The notes beneath the pieces are model-generated. The model was given only the letters and a program-made list of their open reading frames with translations. It searched no databases and was not told the origin of the DNA. Shown here in pieces: positions 12,699 to 20,083 of a stretch of 20,083 nucleotides of DNA. Origin of the DNA: Frankiales bacterium (GTDB lineage Bacteria > Actinomycetota > Actinomycetes > Mycobacteriales > SCTD01). The position numbers and the translations under genes were made by a program. The DNA is taken from contig JAOPWK010000260.1 of the NCBI GenBank assembly GCA_025965735.1, positions 1 to 20,083 on the forward strand, read 5' to 3'. How positions within the stretch are numbered: position 1 is the stretch's first letter; each line of letters opens with the position of its first letter.

Positions 12699-13868
12699 GT
12701 GCACGCGCTCGCGCGCCTGCTGCGCGACGCGCAGCACACGCCGCCGGACGACGTCGTCAGCCTGCTCGCCGAGGGCGCCCGGCTGATCGGCGGACGCGAC
12801 CTGGTGCTCTACCTGATCGACTACGAGCAGCAGGTCCTCCAGCCGACGCCCGAGCGACTCGACGGCGGCAGCCCGGTCCTGCCCGCCTCGGTGCACGGCA
12901 CGATGGCCGGCCGCTGCTTCAGCACCCAGTCGCTGCTGGAGGCGCCGCAGGACGGCAGCACCCAGGTCTGGGTGCCGGTCAGCGAGCGGGCAGAGCGCCT
13001 CGGGGTGCTCGGCCTCACGGTCGACGTCCTGGACGAGAGCGACCGCGGCCTCGCCGAGGAGCTCGGCCTGGTGGCGGCGCTGCTCGTGCTGGCCTCCGCG
13101 TCGTACTGCGACCGCTTCCACCTCCAGCGCCGACGCCAGGACATGGATCTGGCCGCGGAGATGCAGTGGGCGCTGCTGCCGCCGCTGACGTTCTCCTGCG
13201 GCGGCACCACCGTCGCCGGGCTGCTGGAGCCGGCGTACGAGGTCGGCGGCGACTGCTTCGACTACGCGCTGAACGGCTCGACGCTGTCGTTCGCGGTGTT
13301 CGACGCCATGGGCCACGGCCTGCCCTCCAGCGTCATCGCCGGGCTGGCCGTCAACGCCTACCGGCACGCCCGGCGCAGCGGCGTCCAGCTCGACCGGCTG
13401 CTGTCGAGCATGGAGGCCGCGGTCGCCGGCCTCATGGGCGACACCTTCGTCACCGCCGTGGCCGGCGAGCTGGACGTGCGCACCGGCACCCTGCGCTGGG
13501 TCAGCGGCGGGCACCCCTCGCCGCTCGTCCTGCGCGGTGGCAGCCCGCTGCCGGACCCGGACGTGCCCGGCAGCCTGCCCCTCGGCCTCGGCCTGCTGGG
13601 CCGAACGGAGCGGGCCGAGCCCACCGAGCTGTCCCTGCAGCCCGGCGACCGGGTGCTGCTCTACACCGACGGCGTCGTCGAGGCGCGCTCGCCCGAGGGC
13701 GAGGAGTTCGGCAGCGACCGGCTCGCCGACGTCTTCGTGCGCGAGAGCGGCTCCGGGCTGCTGCCCTCGGAGGTGCTGCGCCGACTGGTGCACGGCTGCC
13801 TGGAGTTCCAGGGTGGCCGGCTGCGCGACGACGCGACGCTGCTCCTGCTGGAGTGGGCCGGGCCCTAG
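12699..13868 (+). CDS. PP2C-family (SpoIIE/RsbU-like) serine phosphatase with N-terminal GAF-like region
   Basis: A 389-residue protein with two parts. Residues 1-145 look like a GAF-type sensor (DLVLYLIDYEQQVLQP..., VWVPVSERAERLGVLGLTVD). Residues about 150-389 form a PP2C/SpoIIE phosphatase with AAEMQWALLPP, YEVGGDCFDY, FDAMGHGLPSS, SGGHPSPLVLR, GDRVLLYTDGVVEAR and RDDATLLLLEW. The metal-binding aspartates in GGDCFD, DAMGHG and RDDAT are all present. Such enzymes dephosphorylate anti-anti-sigma proteins in partner-switching stress responses. No anti-sigma kinase or STAS protein lies in the window, so the target is unknown. GTG 12699 or TTG 12690 may be the start; GGGGGA at 12681-12686 is 12 or 3 nt upstream, so neither spacing is ideal. 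Confidence 0.86.
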   Translation: MHALARLLRDAQHTPPDDVVSLLAEGARLIGGRDLVLYLIDYEQQVLQPTPERLDGGSPVLPASVHGTMAGRCFSTQSLLEAPQDGSTQVWVPVSERAERLGVLGLTVDVLDESDRGLAEELGLVAALLVLASASYCDRFHLQRRRQDMDLAAEMQWALLPPLTFSCGGTTVAGLLEPAYEVGGDCFDYALNGSTLSFAVFDAMGHGLPSSVIAGLAVNAYRHARRSGVQLDRLLSSMEAAVAGLMGDTFVTAVAGELDVRTGTLRWVSGGHPSPLVLRGGSPLPDPDVPGSLPLGLGLLGRTERAEPTELSLQPGDRVLLYTDGVVEARSPEGEEFGSDRLADVFVRESGSGLLPSEVLRRLVHGCLEFQGGRLRDDATLLLLEWAGP

Positions 13869-13922
13869 TCGGCCTTCTCCACAGGCCCGGACAGGACCGT
13901 TCCCACCTGGCAGGCTGCCGTC

Positions 13923-13941
13923 GCTGCGGACGAGCCGCAGC
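13923..13941 (+). other. hairpin (7-bp stem) between the PP2C and DUF3352-like genes
   Basis: GCTGCGG and CCGCAGC flank ACGAG, 55 bp after the PP2C stop and 22 bp before the next ATG. There is no T-run, so it is a poor intrinsic terminator. It may be a leader structure or chance in GC-rich DNA. About 10 bp upstream lies CAGGCT (13911-13916) with CGGACA 17 nt before it, a weak promoter-like pair. Confidence 0.3.
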
Positions 13942-13963
13942 CCGCTGCGCGAGACGAGCCGTC

Positions 13964-15448
13964 ATGACGACCCCTGAGCCCTCGATGCCTGCGGCGTACG
14001 ACGTCCTCGGCTCACCGGAGCCTGCCCGGCGCACCCGGCGCCTCGGGAGCCTGGCCGTGGGGCTGGTCGGTGCCGGAGCGCTCGCCGTCGCGGGCAGCGC
14101 CGTCGCCGTGGCCGCCTTGCTGGGCGGCGGCGGGGCGCAGCCCGAGGACGTGCTGCCCGCGGACGCGCTCGGGCTGGTCACGCTGGACCTCGATCCCGCG
14201 GCCGGGCAGAAGGTGGCCGTCTACCGGCTCGCCAAGCGGTTCCCCGCGGTCGCGCGCGAGGTGAAGGACGAGGACGGCGTCAAGGACCAGCTGCTCACGG
14301 CGCTGCTCGGCGACGCCGGTGACCTCGACGACGAGAAGGACGTCAAGCCCTGGATCGGCGACCGCGTCGGGGCGGCCCTGGTCCCCGGCGCCGAGGAGCC
14401 GCAACCGCTGGTGGCCATCGCCTACACCGACCGGGAGGAGGCGGAGGCGGCGCTGCGGAGCGACGCGTTCGGCGGCGGCGACGAGACCTTCTTCGCCTTC
14501 TCCGCGAAGGCCGACTACGTGCTCGTGGGCAGCTCGCAGGAGACGGTCGACGCGGCCGCCGAGGGCGAGCAGGTGCTCGCCGACAGCCCGGCGTGGGGCG
14601 AGGGCGTGGACGCGCTGGACGGCGACCAGATCGTCACCGTGTGGGCCGACCTCGGCGCCGTGCACGACGCGCTGCCGCAGGAGGCCCGCGACGAGGCGGC
14701 GCAGGCGTACGGCCTGGAGACCGACGTGGCGCTCGGCGGCACCTTCGTCGCCGGCCTCCACGTCGGGGACGATCACGTGGAGGTCGTCGGGAAGGCCCTC
14801 GACCTCGAGTCGCCGTTCCAGGTCGAGCAACCCGTCGGCGGCGGCAAGGGCAGCGGCCTGGTGCAGGACCTGCCGGAGGACACGATCGGCGCGCTGTCGG
14901 TCACCCACCTCGGTTCAGGGCTGGCGGAGCTGTTCGGCACGGTGTACGGCGACGAGGACCCGCTCGGCATCGTCGCGACAGCCCGCGAGCTCGGCCTCGA
15001 CCTGCCCGACGACCTGCGGGCCCTGCTCGGCGACGAGACCGTGGCCGCGGCGCTCAGCGAGCGCGACTTCGTGCTGCAGACCCGCAGCGAGGACCCGGAC
15101 GCGGCGTACGCGGTCTGGGAGAAGGTCACCGCGCTGGCCTCGGGCCAAGGACCGGCGTCGGTGCTGCGCAAGACCGAGGACGGCGTCGTCGTCGGCAGCA
15201 ACCCTGAGGCGCTGCAGCGGGTCGAGGACGGTAGAGGGCTCGGGGACAGCGACGTGTTCCGCGAGGCCGTGCCGGACGCGGAGGACGCCGGCTACCTGCT
15301 GTACGTCGACCTCGCCCGCGCGCTCGAGCTCGCGGGGCAGGACGTGCCGGAGGACGCGGAACCCCTGCAGGCGCTGGGGATCAGCGGCAGCGGTGACGAC
15401 GACAGCAGCACGTTCCGGATGCGCCTGACCGTCAAGGGCGAGCGCTAG
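13964..15448 (+). CDS. membrane-anchored DUF3352-like protein
   Basis: A 494-residue protein with a short cytoplasmic N-terminus, one hydrophobic segment at about 27-53 (LGSLAVGLVGAGALAVAG onward) and a large acidic extracytoplasmic part. That part begins PEDVLPADALGLVTLDLDPAAGQKVAVYRLAKRF, the usual opening of DUF3352-type actinobacterial proteins. Repeating features are acidic loops and FVLQTRSEDPDAAYAVWEKV and YLLYVDLARALELAG segments. No catalytic motif is evident and the molecular role is unknown. The extracytoplasmic side is inferred from the single anchor and positive-inside residues (ARRTRR) before it. ATG 13964 is chosen because upstream codons lack a better start; no strong Shine-Dalgarno is present. 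Its TAG shares CTAG with the converging small ORF. Confidence 0.8.
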   Translation: MTTPEPSMPAAYDVLGSPEPARRTRRLGSLAVGLVGAGALAVAGSAVAVAALLGGGGAQPEDVLPADALGLVTLDLDPAAGQKVAVYRLAKRFPAVAREVKDEDGVKDQLLTALLGDAGDLDDEKDVKPWIGDRVGAALVPGAEEPQPLVAIAYTDREEAEAALRSDAFGGGDETFFAFSAKADYVLVGSSQETVDAAAEGEQVLADSPAWGEGVDALDGDQIVTVWADLGAVHDALPQEARDEAAQAYGLETDVALGGTFVAGLHVGDDHVEVVGKALDLESPFQVEQPVGGGKGSGLVQDLPEDTIGALSVTHLGSGLAELFGTVYGDEDPLGIVATARELGLDLPDDLRALLGDETVAAALSERDFVLQTRSEDPDAAYAVWEKVTALASGQGPASVLRKTEDGVVVGSNPEALQRVEDGRGLGDSDVFREAVPDAEDAGYLLYVDLARALELAGQDVPEDAEPLQALGISGSGDDDSSTFRMRLTVKGER

Positions 15449-15606
15449 TCCCCGTCGGCGTCAGCCATCCCGTCGCCGAACGGGAGCAGGGCGGCGCCGC
15501 CACCAACCGCCCAGCGCAGCGGAAACTGCTGCTCCTCCACCAGCTCGGCTCCCGTCACGTGGACGGCGTCGAGGTCCTCGAGCGGCACGGAGTACGGGTT
15601 GGTCAT
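15445..15606 (-). CDS. small protein, 53 aa, unknown function
   Basis: An ATG at 15606 opens a frame of 53 codons ending at TAG 15445. The product begins MTNPYSVPLEDLDAVHVTG and continues with EEQQFPLRWAVGGGAALLPFGDG. About 47 of 52 sense codons after ATG end in G or C, consistent with coding in this genome. It begins 15 nt after the msrA stop on the same strand, so it is probably co-transcribed with msrA. Its stop shares CTAG with the DUF3352-like gene. I do not recognise the family. There are no cysteines and no clear membrane helix, although residues 30-43 are mildly hydrophobic. Confidence 0.58.
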   Translation of the reverse strand: MTNPYSVPLEDLDAVHVTGAELVEEQQFPLRWAVGGGAALLPFGDGMADADGD

Positions 15607-15621
15607 GGCGCGAGTGTGCGC

Positions 15622-16287
15622 CTAGACCGACACTCCCGTCGAGCCCTGCCGGTCGTACGCCACCTGGCAGAAGCCGTGGTTGCAGTAGCCGCCGGGGTTC
15701 TTGTGCAGGTACTGCTGGTGGTAGGCCTCGGCGTAGTACCAGGGACCGGCGTCGCTGAACGGCCTGATCTCGGTGGTGATCTCGCCGTACCCGCGGGCGG
15801 TCAGCGCCGCCTGGTAGCGCTCGCGGGACTCCTGCGCCGCCGCCAGCTGCGCCTCGGTGGTCGGGTAGATCGCGGTGCGGTACTGCGTGCCGTGGTCGTT
15901 GCCCTGCCCGTTGAGCTGGGTCGGGTCGTGGTTCTCCCAGAACGCCTTGAGCAGCACGTCGACGTCGACCTGCTTCGGGTCGTAGACCACCTGCACGGCC
16001 TCGGTGTGGCCGGTCCTGCCGGTGCAGGTCTCCTCGTAGGTGGGGTTCTCGGTGAAGCCGCCGGCGTAGCCGGCCGCCGTCGCCAGAACGCCCGGGATCT
16101 GCCAGAAGATGCGCTCGGCGCCCCAGAAGCAGCCCATCGCGACGTACAGCACCTCGCTGCCCTCGGGCCAGGGGCCGGTCATGGGCGTGCCGAGCACCTC
16201 GTGCTTCGCGGGGACGGACATCGGCGTGGGACGGCCGGGCAGCGCGGTCTCGCGAGTCGGCATCTCGGGCTTGCGCAGGCTCCACAC
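15622..16287 (-). CDS. msrA: peptide methionine sulfoxide reductase MsrA
   Basis: A 221-residue MsrA that reduces methionine-S-sulfoxide in oxidised proteins. The catalytic Cys53 sits in VAMGCFWGAERIFWQIPGV. GYAGG, GHTEAVQVVYDP and the NDHGTQYRTAIY block are all present. Two C-terminal cysteines, Cys202 and Cys207 in GGYCNHGFC, probably resolve the sulfenic acid with thioredoxin. The N-terminal extension LPGRPTP...HEVLGTP is typical of long actinobacterial MsrAs and supports the GTG at 16287, which has TGGAG 8 nt upstream. No methionine-R-sulfoxide reductase (MsrB) gene lies nearby. It follows the antiporter gene by 44 nt on the same strand and precedes the 53-residue small ORF. Confidence 0.94.
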   Translation of the reverse strand: MWSLRKPEMPTRETALPGRPTPMSVPAKHEVLGTPMTGPWPEGSEVLYVAMGCFWGAERIFWQIPGVLATAAGYAGGFTENPTYEETCTGRTGHTEAVQVVYDPKQVDVDVLLKAFWENHDPTQLNGQGNDHGTQYRTAIYPTTEAQLAAAQESRERYQAALTARGYGEITTEIRPFSDAGPWYYAEAYHQQYLHKNPGGYCNHGFCQVAYDRQGSTGVSV

Positions 16288-16331
16288 AGCAGGGGCTCCA
16301 GACGGGTCAGGGGGTGTCTACGAGGTGCAAC

Positions 16332-17822
16332 TCAGCCACCGGTCTCGCCGTTCCAGCGGGCCAGCTTGCCGCCGCGCGCGACCGCCCGCAGCCGCGCCTC
16401 GGCGGCGTCGCGGACCGCGCTGGTCGCCACGACGAGCACCTGGTCGCCGGTGACGAAGTGGGTGTACGGCCCAGGCACGAGGCTCTTGCCGTCGCGGACG
16501 ATCAGCGTGACCTGCGCGCCCGGCGGCAGGCGCAGCTCCTCCACGTACACCCCGTGCAGCCGCGAGCCCGGCGCGACGGTGAGCTGGAGCAGGTCCGCCC
16601 GCATCTGCTCCAGCGGCGCGGTCTCGACCTCGACGTCGACGGCGCGGCCGCTGTCGACGACGCCGAGCCTGCGTCCGACCCAGGGCAGGGTCGGGGCCTG
16701 CACCAGCGTGTAGACGATCACGAGGACGAAGACCACGTCGACGACGCGGGTCGCGCCCGGGAGCCCCTCGGTGACCGGGATGGTGGCGATGACGATCGGC
16801 ACCGCCCCGCGCAGGCCGGCCCAGGACAGGAAGGCCTGCTCCCGCCACGGCAGGCGGAAGGGCGCCGCCGACACCATCACCGCCAGCGGCCGCGCCACGA
16901 AGGTCGCCGCCGCGCCGATGAGCAGCGCCTCCGGCAGGGCCGGCAGCAGCCGGGCCGGGGACGCGAGCAGGCCGAGCAGCACGAACAGGCCCGCTTCGGC
17001 CAGCAGCGCGGTGGAGGAGGCGAAGCCGAGCACCGCCCTGCGGTGCGGGAGCGGGCTGTTCCCGAGGACGAGCGCGGCGAGGTACACGGCCAGGAAGCCG
17101 CTCACGTGCAGGTTCTCGCCGGCGGCGAAGGCCAGCAGCGCCAGCGCGACCGTCGCCAGCGGGTACAGGCCGGCGGCGGCCAGTGCCGCGCGCGACAGCA
17201 CCTCGCGGCCGAGCCGCCCCACGACGACCCCGAGCAGCGCGCCGCCCAGCAGCTCGAGGACGACCTGCAGCACCCCCTCCAGCAGGGAGGTGGTGGCCCA
17301 CGCGTCGGACGAGGCGAGGACCACGAGCACGACCACCGGTGCGTCGTTCAGCCCGGACTCCGCCTCGAGCGCCGCGCTGATGCGGCTCTTGAGCGGCAGC
17401 CGCCGCAGGACGCTGAACACCGCTGCGGCGTCCGTCGAGGCGACGACGCTGCCCAGGATCACCGCCGTGCGCGCGTCCACTCCGAGCACGGCGTACGCCA
17501 CTCCGGCGACGACGGCAACGCTCACCGCCACACCGACGGTGGCAAGGACGGCGGCGAACGGCAGCACCGGTCGCACCGTCGTCCAGCGGGTGGTCAGGCC
17601 GCCCTCGGCCAGGATCAGCGCCAGCGCGACCAGCCCGAGCTCGGCGGTGAGCGCGTAGTCGGAGAACTCGATGCCGAGCCCGGCCTCGCCCAGGACCAGC
17701 CCGACGGCCAGGTAGATGAGCAGGGCCGGCAGGCCCGTGCGGCTGGCGAGCCGGACCGCGAGCACCGCGACCAGGAGGACCGCGCACGACACGAGGAGGA
17801 CGAGCTGGAAGTCGTTCTCCAC
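16332..17822 (-). CDS. CPA1-family K+(Na+)/H+ antiporter, NhaP2-like
   Basis: A 496-residue antiporter with about 12 membrane helices followed by a cytoplasmic TrkA_C-type regulatory domain (about 400-475). Conserved elements are LIYLAVGLVLGEAGLG, LALILAEGGLTTRW, VVASTDAAAVFSVLR with the ion-binding aspartate region, ALEAESGLNDAPVVVLVVL, and FLSWAGLRGAVPIVIATIP. The C-terminal PGAQVTLIVRDGKSLVP and GDQVLVVATS match the RCK-C fold that senses ligands in NhaP2/CvrA relatives. It probably expels potassium or sodium in exchange for protons. GTG 17822 is preferred because GGAGG lies 5 nt upstream (17828-17832) and VENDFQLVLLV starts the first helix. It follows secDF after 26 bp in the same direction, within a repetitive purine-rich GAGGAC stretch. 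Confidence 0.9.
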   Translation of the reverse strand: MENDFQLVLLVSCAVLLVAVLAVRLASRTGLPALLIYLAVGLVLGEAGLGIEFSDYALTAELGLVALALILAEGGLTTRWTTVRPVLPFAAVLATVGVAVSVAVVAGVAYAVLGVDARTAVILGSVVASTDAAAVFSVLRRLPLKSRISAALEAESGLNDAPVVVLVVLASSDAWATTSLLEGVLQVVLELLGGALLGVVVGRLGREVLSRAALAAAGLYPLATVALALLAFAAGENLHVSGFLAVYLAALVLGNSPLPHRRAVLGFASSTALLAEAGLFVLLGLLASPARLLPALPEALLIGAAATFVARPLAVMVSAAPFRLPWREQAFLSWAGLRGAVPIVIATIPVTEGLPGATRVVDVVFVLVIVYTLVQAPTLPWVGRRLGVVDSGRAVDVEVETAPLEQMRADLLQLTVAPGSRLHGVYVEELRLPPGAQVTLIVRDGKSLVPGPYTHFVTGDQVLVVATSAVRDAAEARLRAVARGGKLARWNGETGG

Positions 17823-17848
17823 CTCGTCCTCCTCGTCCCTCGTCCTCC

Positions 17849-19984
17849 CTAGACCGTGCCGCCCTCGCGCGAGACCCGTGCGGGCCGCGGCGCCTGGCGC
17901 GGCTTGGGCCGCGGGCGGGCGGCGGCGCTGGTCTTGCGCTTGGGCATCGGCGGCGGCGCGCTGTTCTTCTTCTCGAGCTCCATCATCAGCGGGCTGGCGA
18001 CGAAGGCGGAGGAGTACGTGCCGATGACGAGGCCGATCAGCAGCGCCAGCGCGAAGTCGGTCAACGACCGCCCGCCGAGGAACGTCAGGGCGCCGAGGAT
18101 GAACATGGCGCCGAGGCCGGTGTTGATCGTGCGCGGTGCCGTCGCGATGACGGCCTCGTTGACGACGCTGCGCAGCGGTCGGGTGCGGTTGGCCGCCCAC
18201 GTCTCGCGGATGCGGTCCATGGTGACGACCGAGTCGTTGACCGAGACACCGATGATGGTCAGCGCCGCGGCCAGGAAGACGCCGTCGATCGGCTTGCCGA
18301 GCCAGGCGAAGATGCCGATCACGATGAGGACGTCGTGCAGCATCGCCAGCACGGTGCCTGCCGCGAAGGTCCAGCGGAACCGGACCGCGAGGTAGGCCAG
18401 CTGCGCGAGCAGGGCGATGACCAGCGCGATGATCGCCTTCTGCCGCAGCTCGTCGCCGAGCGTCGGCCCGATGAGGTCGTCGGCGCTGACGGTGGCCTCG
18501 CCGCCGACCTCGGCCAGCGCGGTGCGGACCTCCTCCACCTCGGCGTCGGAGATCCTCGCCGTGCGGACGGTGATGTTCTCCTCGTTGCTCTGCTGCACGA
18601 CCGCCGTCGGGAAGCCGGCCTCCTCGACCGCGCGACGGGCCTCGCCGACCGAGACGTCCTGCGTCGTGGCGAACTCCACGACCCGGCCGCCGGTGAACTC
18701 GACGCCGAAGTTGAAGCCGCGCACGAACATGCCGGCCACGCAGACCAGCAGCAGGATCGCCGAGGCGACGAGGTACTTCTTGCTGTGCTGCATGAGGTCG
18801 GGCTTCTTGGCCTCCAGCCACTCGCGGAACCGGCCGAGCGAGGCGAGGCCGGTCAGGTGCGGGCGCTTGTCGAGCAGGCCGCGCTTCAGCGCGAACTCCG
18901 TCAGCACGCGGGTGACGAGCAGCGCCGAGACGACGGACGCGAGGACACCGATGACGAGGGTGACACCGAAGCCGCGGACCGGACCGGCGGCCAGCACGAA
19001 CAGCAGGCCGGCGGCGAGCAGCGTCGTGACGTTGGAGTCGGCGATGGCGCTGAACGCCTTGGAGAAGCCGTTGTCCAGCGAGGGCAGCAGCCGCTTGTGG
19101 CGCGAGGCGGCGTACTCCTCCCGCGCGCGCTCGAAGACCAGCACGTTGGCGTCGATGGCAAGACCTGCCGAGAGCAGCAGACCACCGAGCCCGGGCAGCG
19201 TCAGGGTGGCGCCGAGGGCGACGAGCGTGCCGTAGGAGATGAGGCCGTACGACGCGAGCGCGACGGAGGCCAGGAAGCCGACGAAGCGGTAGACGACGAT
19301 CAGGAACAGCGCGGTGAGCGACAGGCCGATGATGCCGGCCTTGATCGAGGAGTCGATCGCCTCCTGGCCGAGCGACGGGCCGACGGTGCTGCGGGAGATG
19401 ATCTCGACCGGGACGGGCAGCGCGCCGCCCTTGATGAGGATGGCCAGCTCGTCGGCCTCAGCCTGGCTGAAGCTGCCGGTGATCTGGGTGGAGCCGCCCT
19501 GGATGCCGACGTTGCACTGGACGGCCTCGGCCACCTGCGGGCTGCTGATGACCTGGCCGTCGAGGACGATCGCGACGCGGCGCTTGTCGTCACCCGGCGG
19601 GTTGCACGCCGCGGCTCCGGTGAGCTCCTCCCACTTGCGGCCGCCCTCGCCCCGGAAGTCGATGGAGACGTAGCGCTGCGTGCCGGTCGTCTGGTCGACC
19701 GTCGCGGCGGCGTCGCCGACCTCCTCGCCGGTCAGCGTGGCGGGACCGACGAAGACGGGCACGCCGCTCTCGTCGACGAGGTGGTTCGGCTTGCTGGTGT
19801 CGACGTCGGTGGGGTCGTCCTGCAGCTCGGCCTCACCGCTGGGCCGCGGCGACGGCGCCTGCGAGGCGGGGGCGGCCGGCGCGCTGGGCGCGGCGCTGGG
19901 CTGTGCCTGTGTCGTCAGTGACTGCGTCGTCAGCGCCTCGGGCAGCGCGCGGCCGTTGCTGGTCGTGGTCGGCTCGGGCTGCAA
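17849..19984 (-). CDS. secDF: protein translocase SecDF fusion, N-terminus missing
   Basis: An open frame of 711 codons encodes most of a fused SecD-SecF, the proton-driven helper of Sec export. The SecD part has the end of the P1 domain (VAIVLDGQVISSPQV), TM2-6 and the conserved GLAIDANVLVFERAREEY with its transport aspartate. The SecF part starts near LMQHSKKYLVASAI, with FNFGVEFTGGRVVEF and SVNDSVVTMDRIRETW, and a basic Pro-rich tail (KRKTSAAARPRPKPRQAPRP). The first membrane helix and first part of P1, normally about 150-200 residues, are absent. Homology begins near the family motif NGRALPEAL, and the sequence before it is prfC-like in another frame. The TTG at 19984 is only the first possible codon, not a credible start. 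Without TM1 the product should not work as SecD. Confidence 0.86.
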   Translation of the reverse strand: MQPEPTTTSNGRALPEALTTQSLTTQAQPSAAPSAPAAPASQAPSPRPSGEAELQDDPTDVDTSKPNHLVDESGVPVFVGPATLTGEEVGDAAATVDQTTGTQRYVSIDFRGEGGRKWEELTGAAACNPPGDDKRRVAIVLDGQVISSPQVAEAVQCNVGIQGGSTQITGSFSQAEADELAILIKGGALPVPVEIISRSTVGPSLGQEAIDSSIKAGIIGLSLTALFLIVVYRFVGFLASVALASYGLISYGTLVALGATLTLPGLGGLLLSAGLAIDANVLVFERAREEYAASRHKRLLPSLDNGFSKAFSAIADSNVTTLLAAGLLFVLAAGPVRGFGVTLVIGVLASVVSALLVTRVLTEFALKRGLLDKRPHLTGLASLGRFREWLEAKKPDLMQHSKKYLVASAILLLVCVAGMFVRGFNFGVEFTGGRVVEFATTQDVSVGEARRAVEEAGFPTAVVQQSNEENITVRTARISDAEVEEVRTALAEVGGEATVSADDLIGPTLGDELRQKAIIALVIALLAQLAYLAVRFRWTFAAGTVLAMLHDVLIVIGIFAWLGKPIDGVFLAAALTIIGVSVNDSVVTMDRIRETWAANRTRPLRSVVNEAVIATAPRTINTGLGAMFILGALTFLGGRSLTDFALALLIGLVIGTYSSAFVASPLMMELEKKNSAPPPMPKRKTSAAARPRPKPRQAPRPARVSREGGTV

Positions 19985-20083
19985 GCCGGACGGGCGCGCT
20001 GAACTCCCCCGCCATCCGGTGCTCGGCCACCTCGAACTGCATCGGTCCGACGGCCGCGAGCACCGGCGCCTGGTCGCCGCGCA
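19983..20083 (-). pseudogene. prfC: prfC (release factor 3) fragment joined to secD
   Basis: Read leftward from the window edge, the frame gives RGDQAPVLAAVGPMQFEVAEHRMAGEF, then SAPVRL. This is the conserved C-terminal-domain stretch of peptide chain release factor 3, the GTPase that recycles RF1/RF2. Homology ends at about 19983-19988, where RF3 should continue with a segment like EPLPY...AR. Instead the DNA continues into the SecD reading frame, shifted by one base, and the RF3 frame reaches a stop at 19833. So both genes are broken at one point. The rest of prfC lies outside the window. Confidence 0.74.

Noticed and set aside
17823..17848. Repetitive GAGGAC-type tract between secDF and the antiporter gene
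   Set aside because: Reads as overlapping Shine-Dalgarno-like purines before GTG 17822 with no further periodicity; treated as ribosome-site context.
1..20083. tRNA, rRNA, riboswitch or insertion sequence
   Set aside because: No transposase-like protein, terminal inverted repeats with target duplications, or recognisable RNA fold was seen on either strand; small ncRNAs cannot be excluded by eye.

Overview
The window is a very GC-rich, densely packed stretch of an actinobacterial chromosome. GTG starts are common, intergenic gaps are short, and many stops and starts touch or overlap. Family markers agree: an InhA-type enoyl-ACP reductase, a histidinol-phosphatase very close to the mycobacterial type (recalled Rv3137), a FadE5-like acyl-CoA dehydrogenase, a fused SecDF, and Streptomyces-style PP2C and DUF3352-like proteins. 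I cannot assign a genus.

Left part (1-7124): two divergent transcription units start 38 nt apart (4861 and 4900). Leftward run fabD, an acyl carrier protein gene, an inhA/fabI-type reductase gene, an acyl-CoA-dehydrogenase-family gene, a class II aldolase and an FGGY sugar kinase cut by the window edge. Rightward run a second acyl carrier protein gene, a FabF-type ketosynthase and hisN. Together they form a compact type II fatty-acid-like cassette with two carrier proteins but no FabH, FabG or dehydratase inside the window. A sugar-phosphate aldolase/kinase pair is attached to it.

Middle part (7121-8839): a region of gene decay around a striking twin palindrome (7661-7696). It holds a 47-residue acidic small ORF, a short-chain dehydrogenase remnant with three lesions, a two-domain VOC (glyoxalase-like) gene broken by a frameshift, and a coiled-coil protein of unknown function.

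Right part (8905-20083): an EamA-family transporter coupled to a UVR-motif protein; a FadE5-like acyl-CoA dehydrogenase; a membrane protein whose end overlaps it antiparallel by 64 bp; a PP2C (RsbU-like) phosphatase; a membrane-anchored DUF3352-like protein; a 53-residue small ORF; msrA; a CPA1 (NhaP2-like) antiporter; and secDF. At about 19,985 secDF is joined out of frame to a piece of prfC (release factor 3), so the last 100 bp are either a genuine rearrangement or a chimeric assembly.

Two patterns run through the window. First, several starts without a Shine-Dalgarno are preceded at 6-8 nt by a TAnnnT box (often TAGGCT), the arrangement expected of leaderless actinobacterial transcripts; twice the upstream gene's TAG stop is the beginning of that box. 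Second, three convergent gene pairs end on one shared CTAG. No tRNA, rRNA, CRISPR array or insertion sequence was recognised, and no gene-free stretch exceeds about 300 bp.
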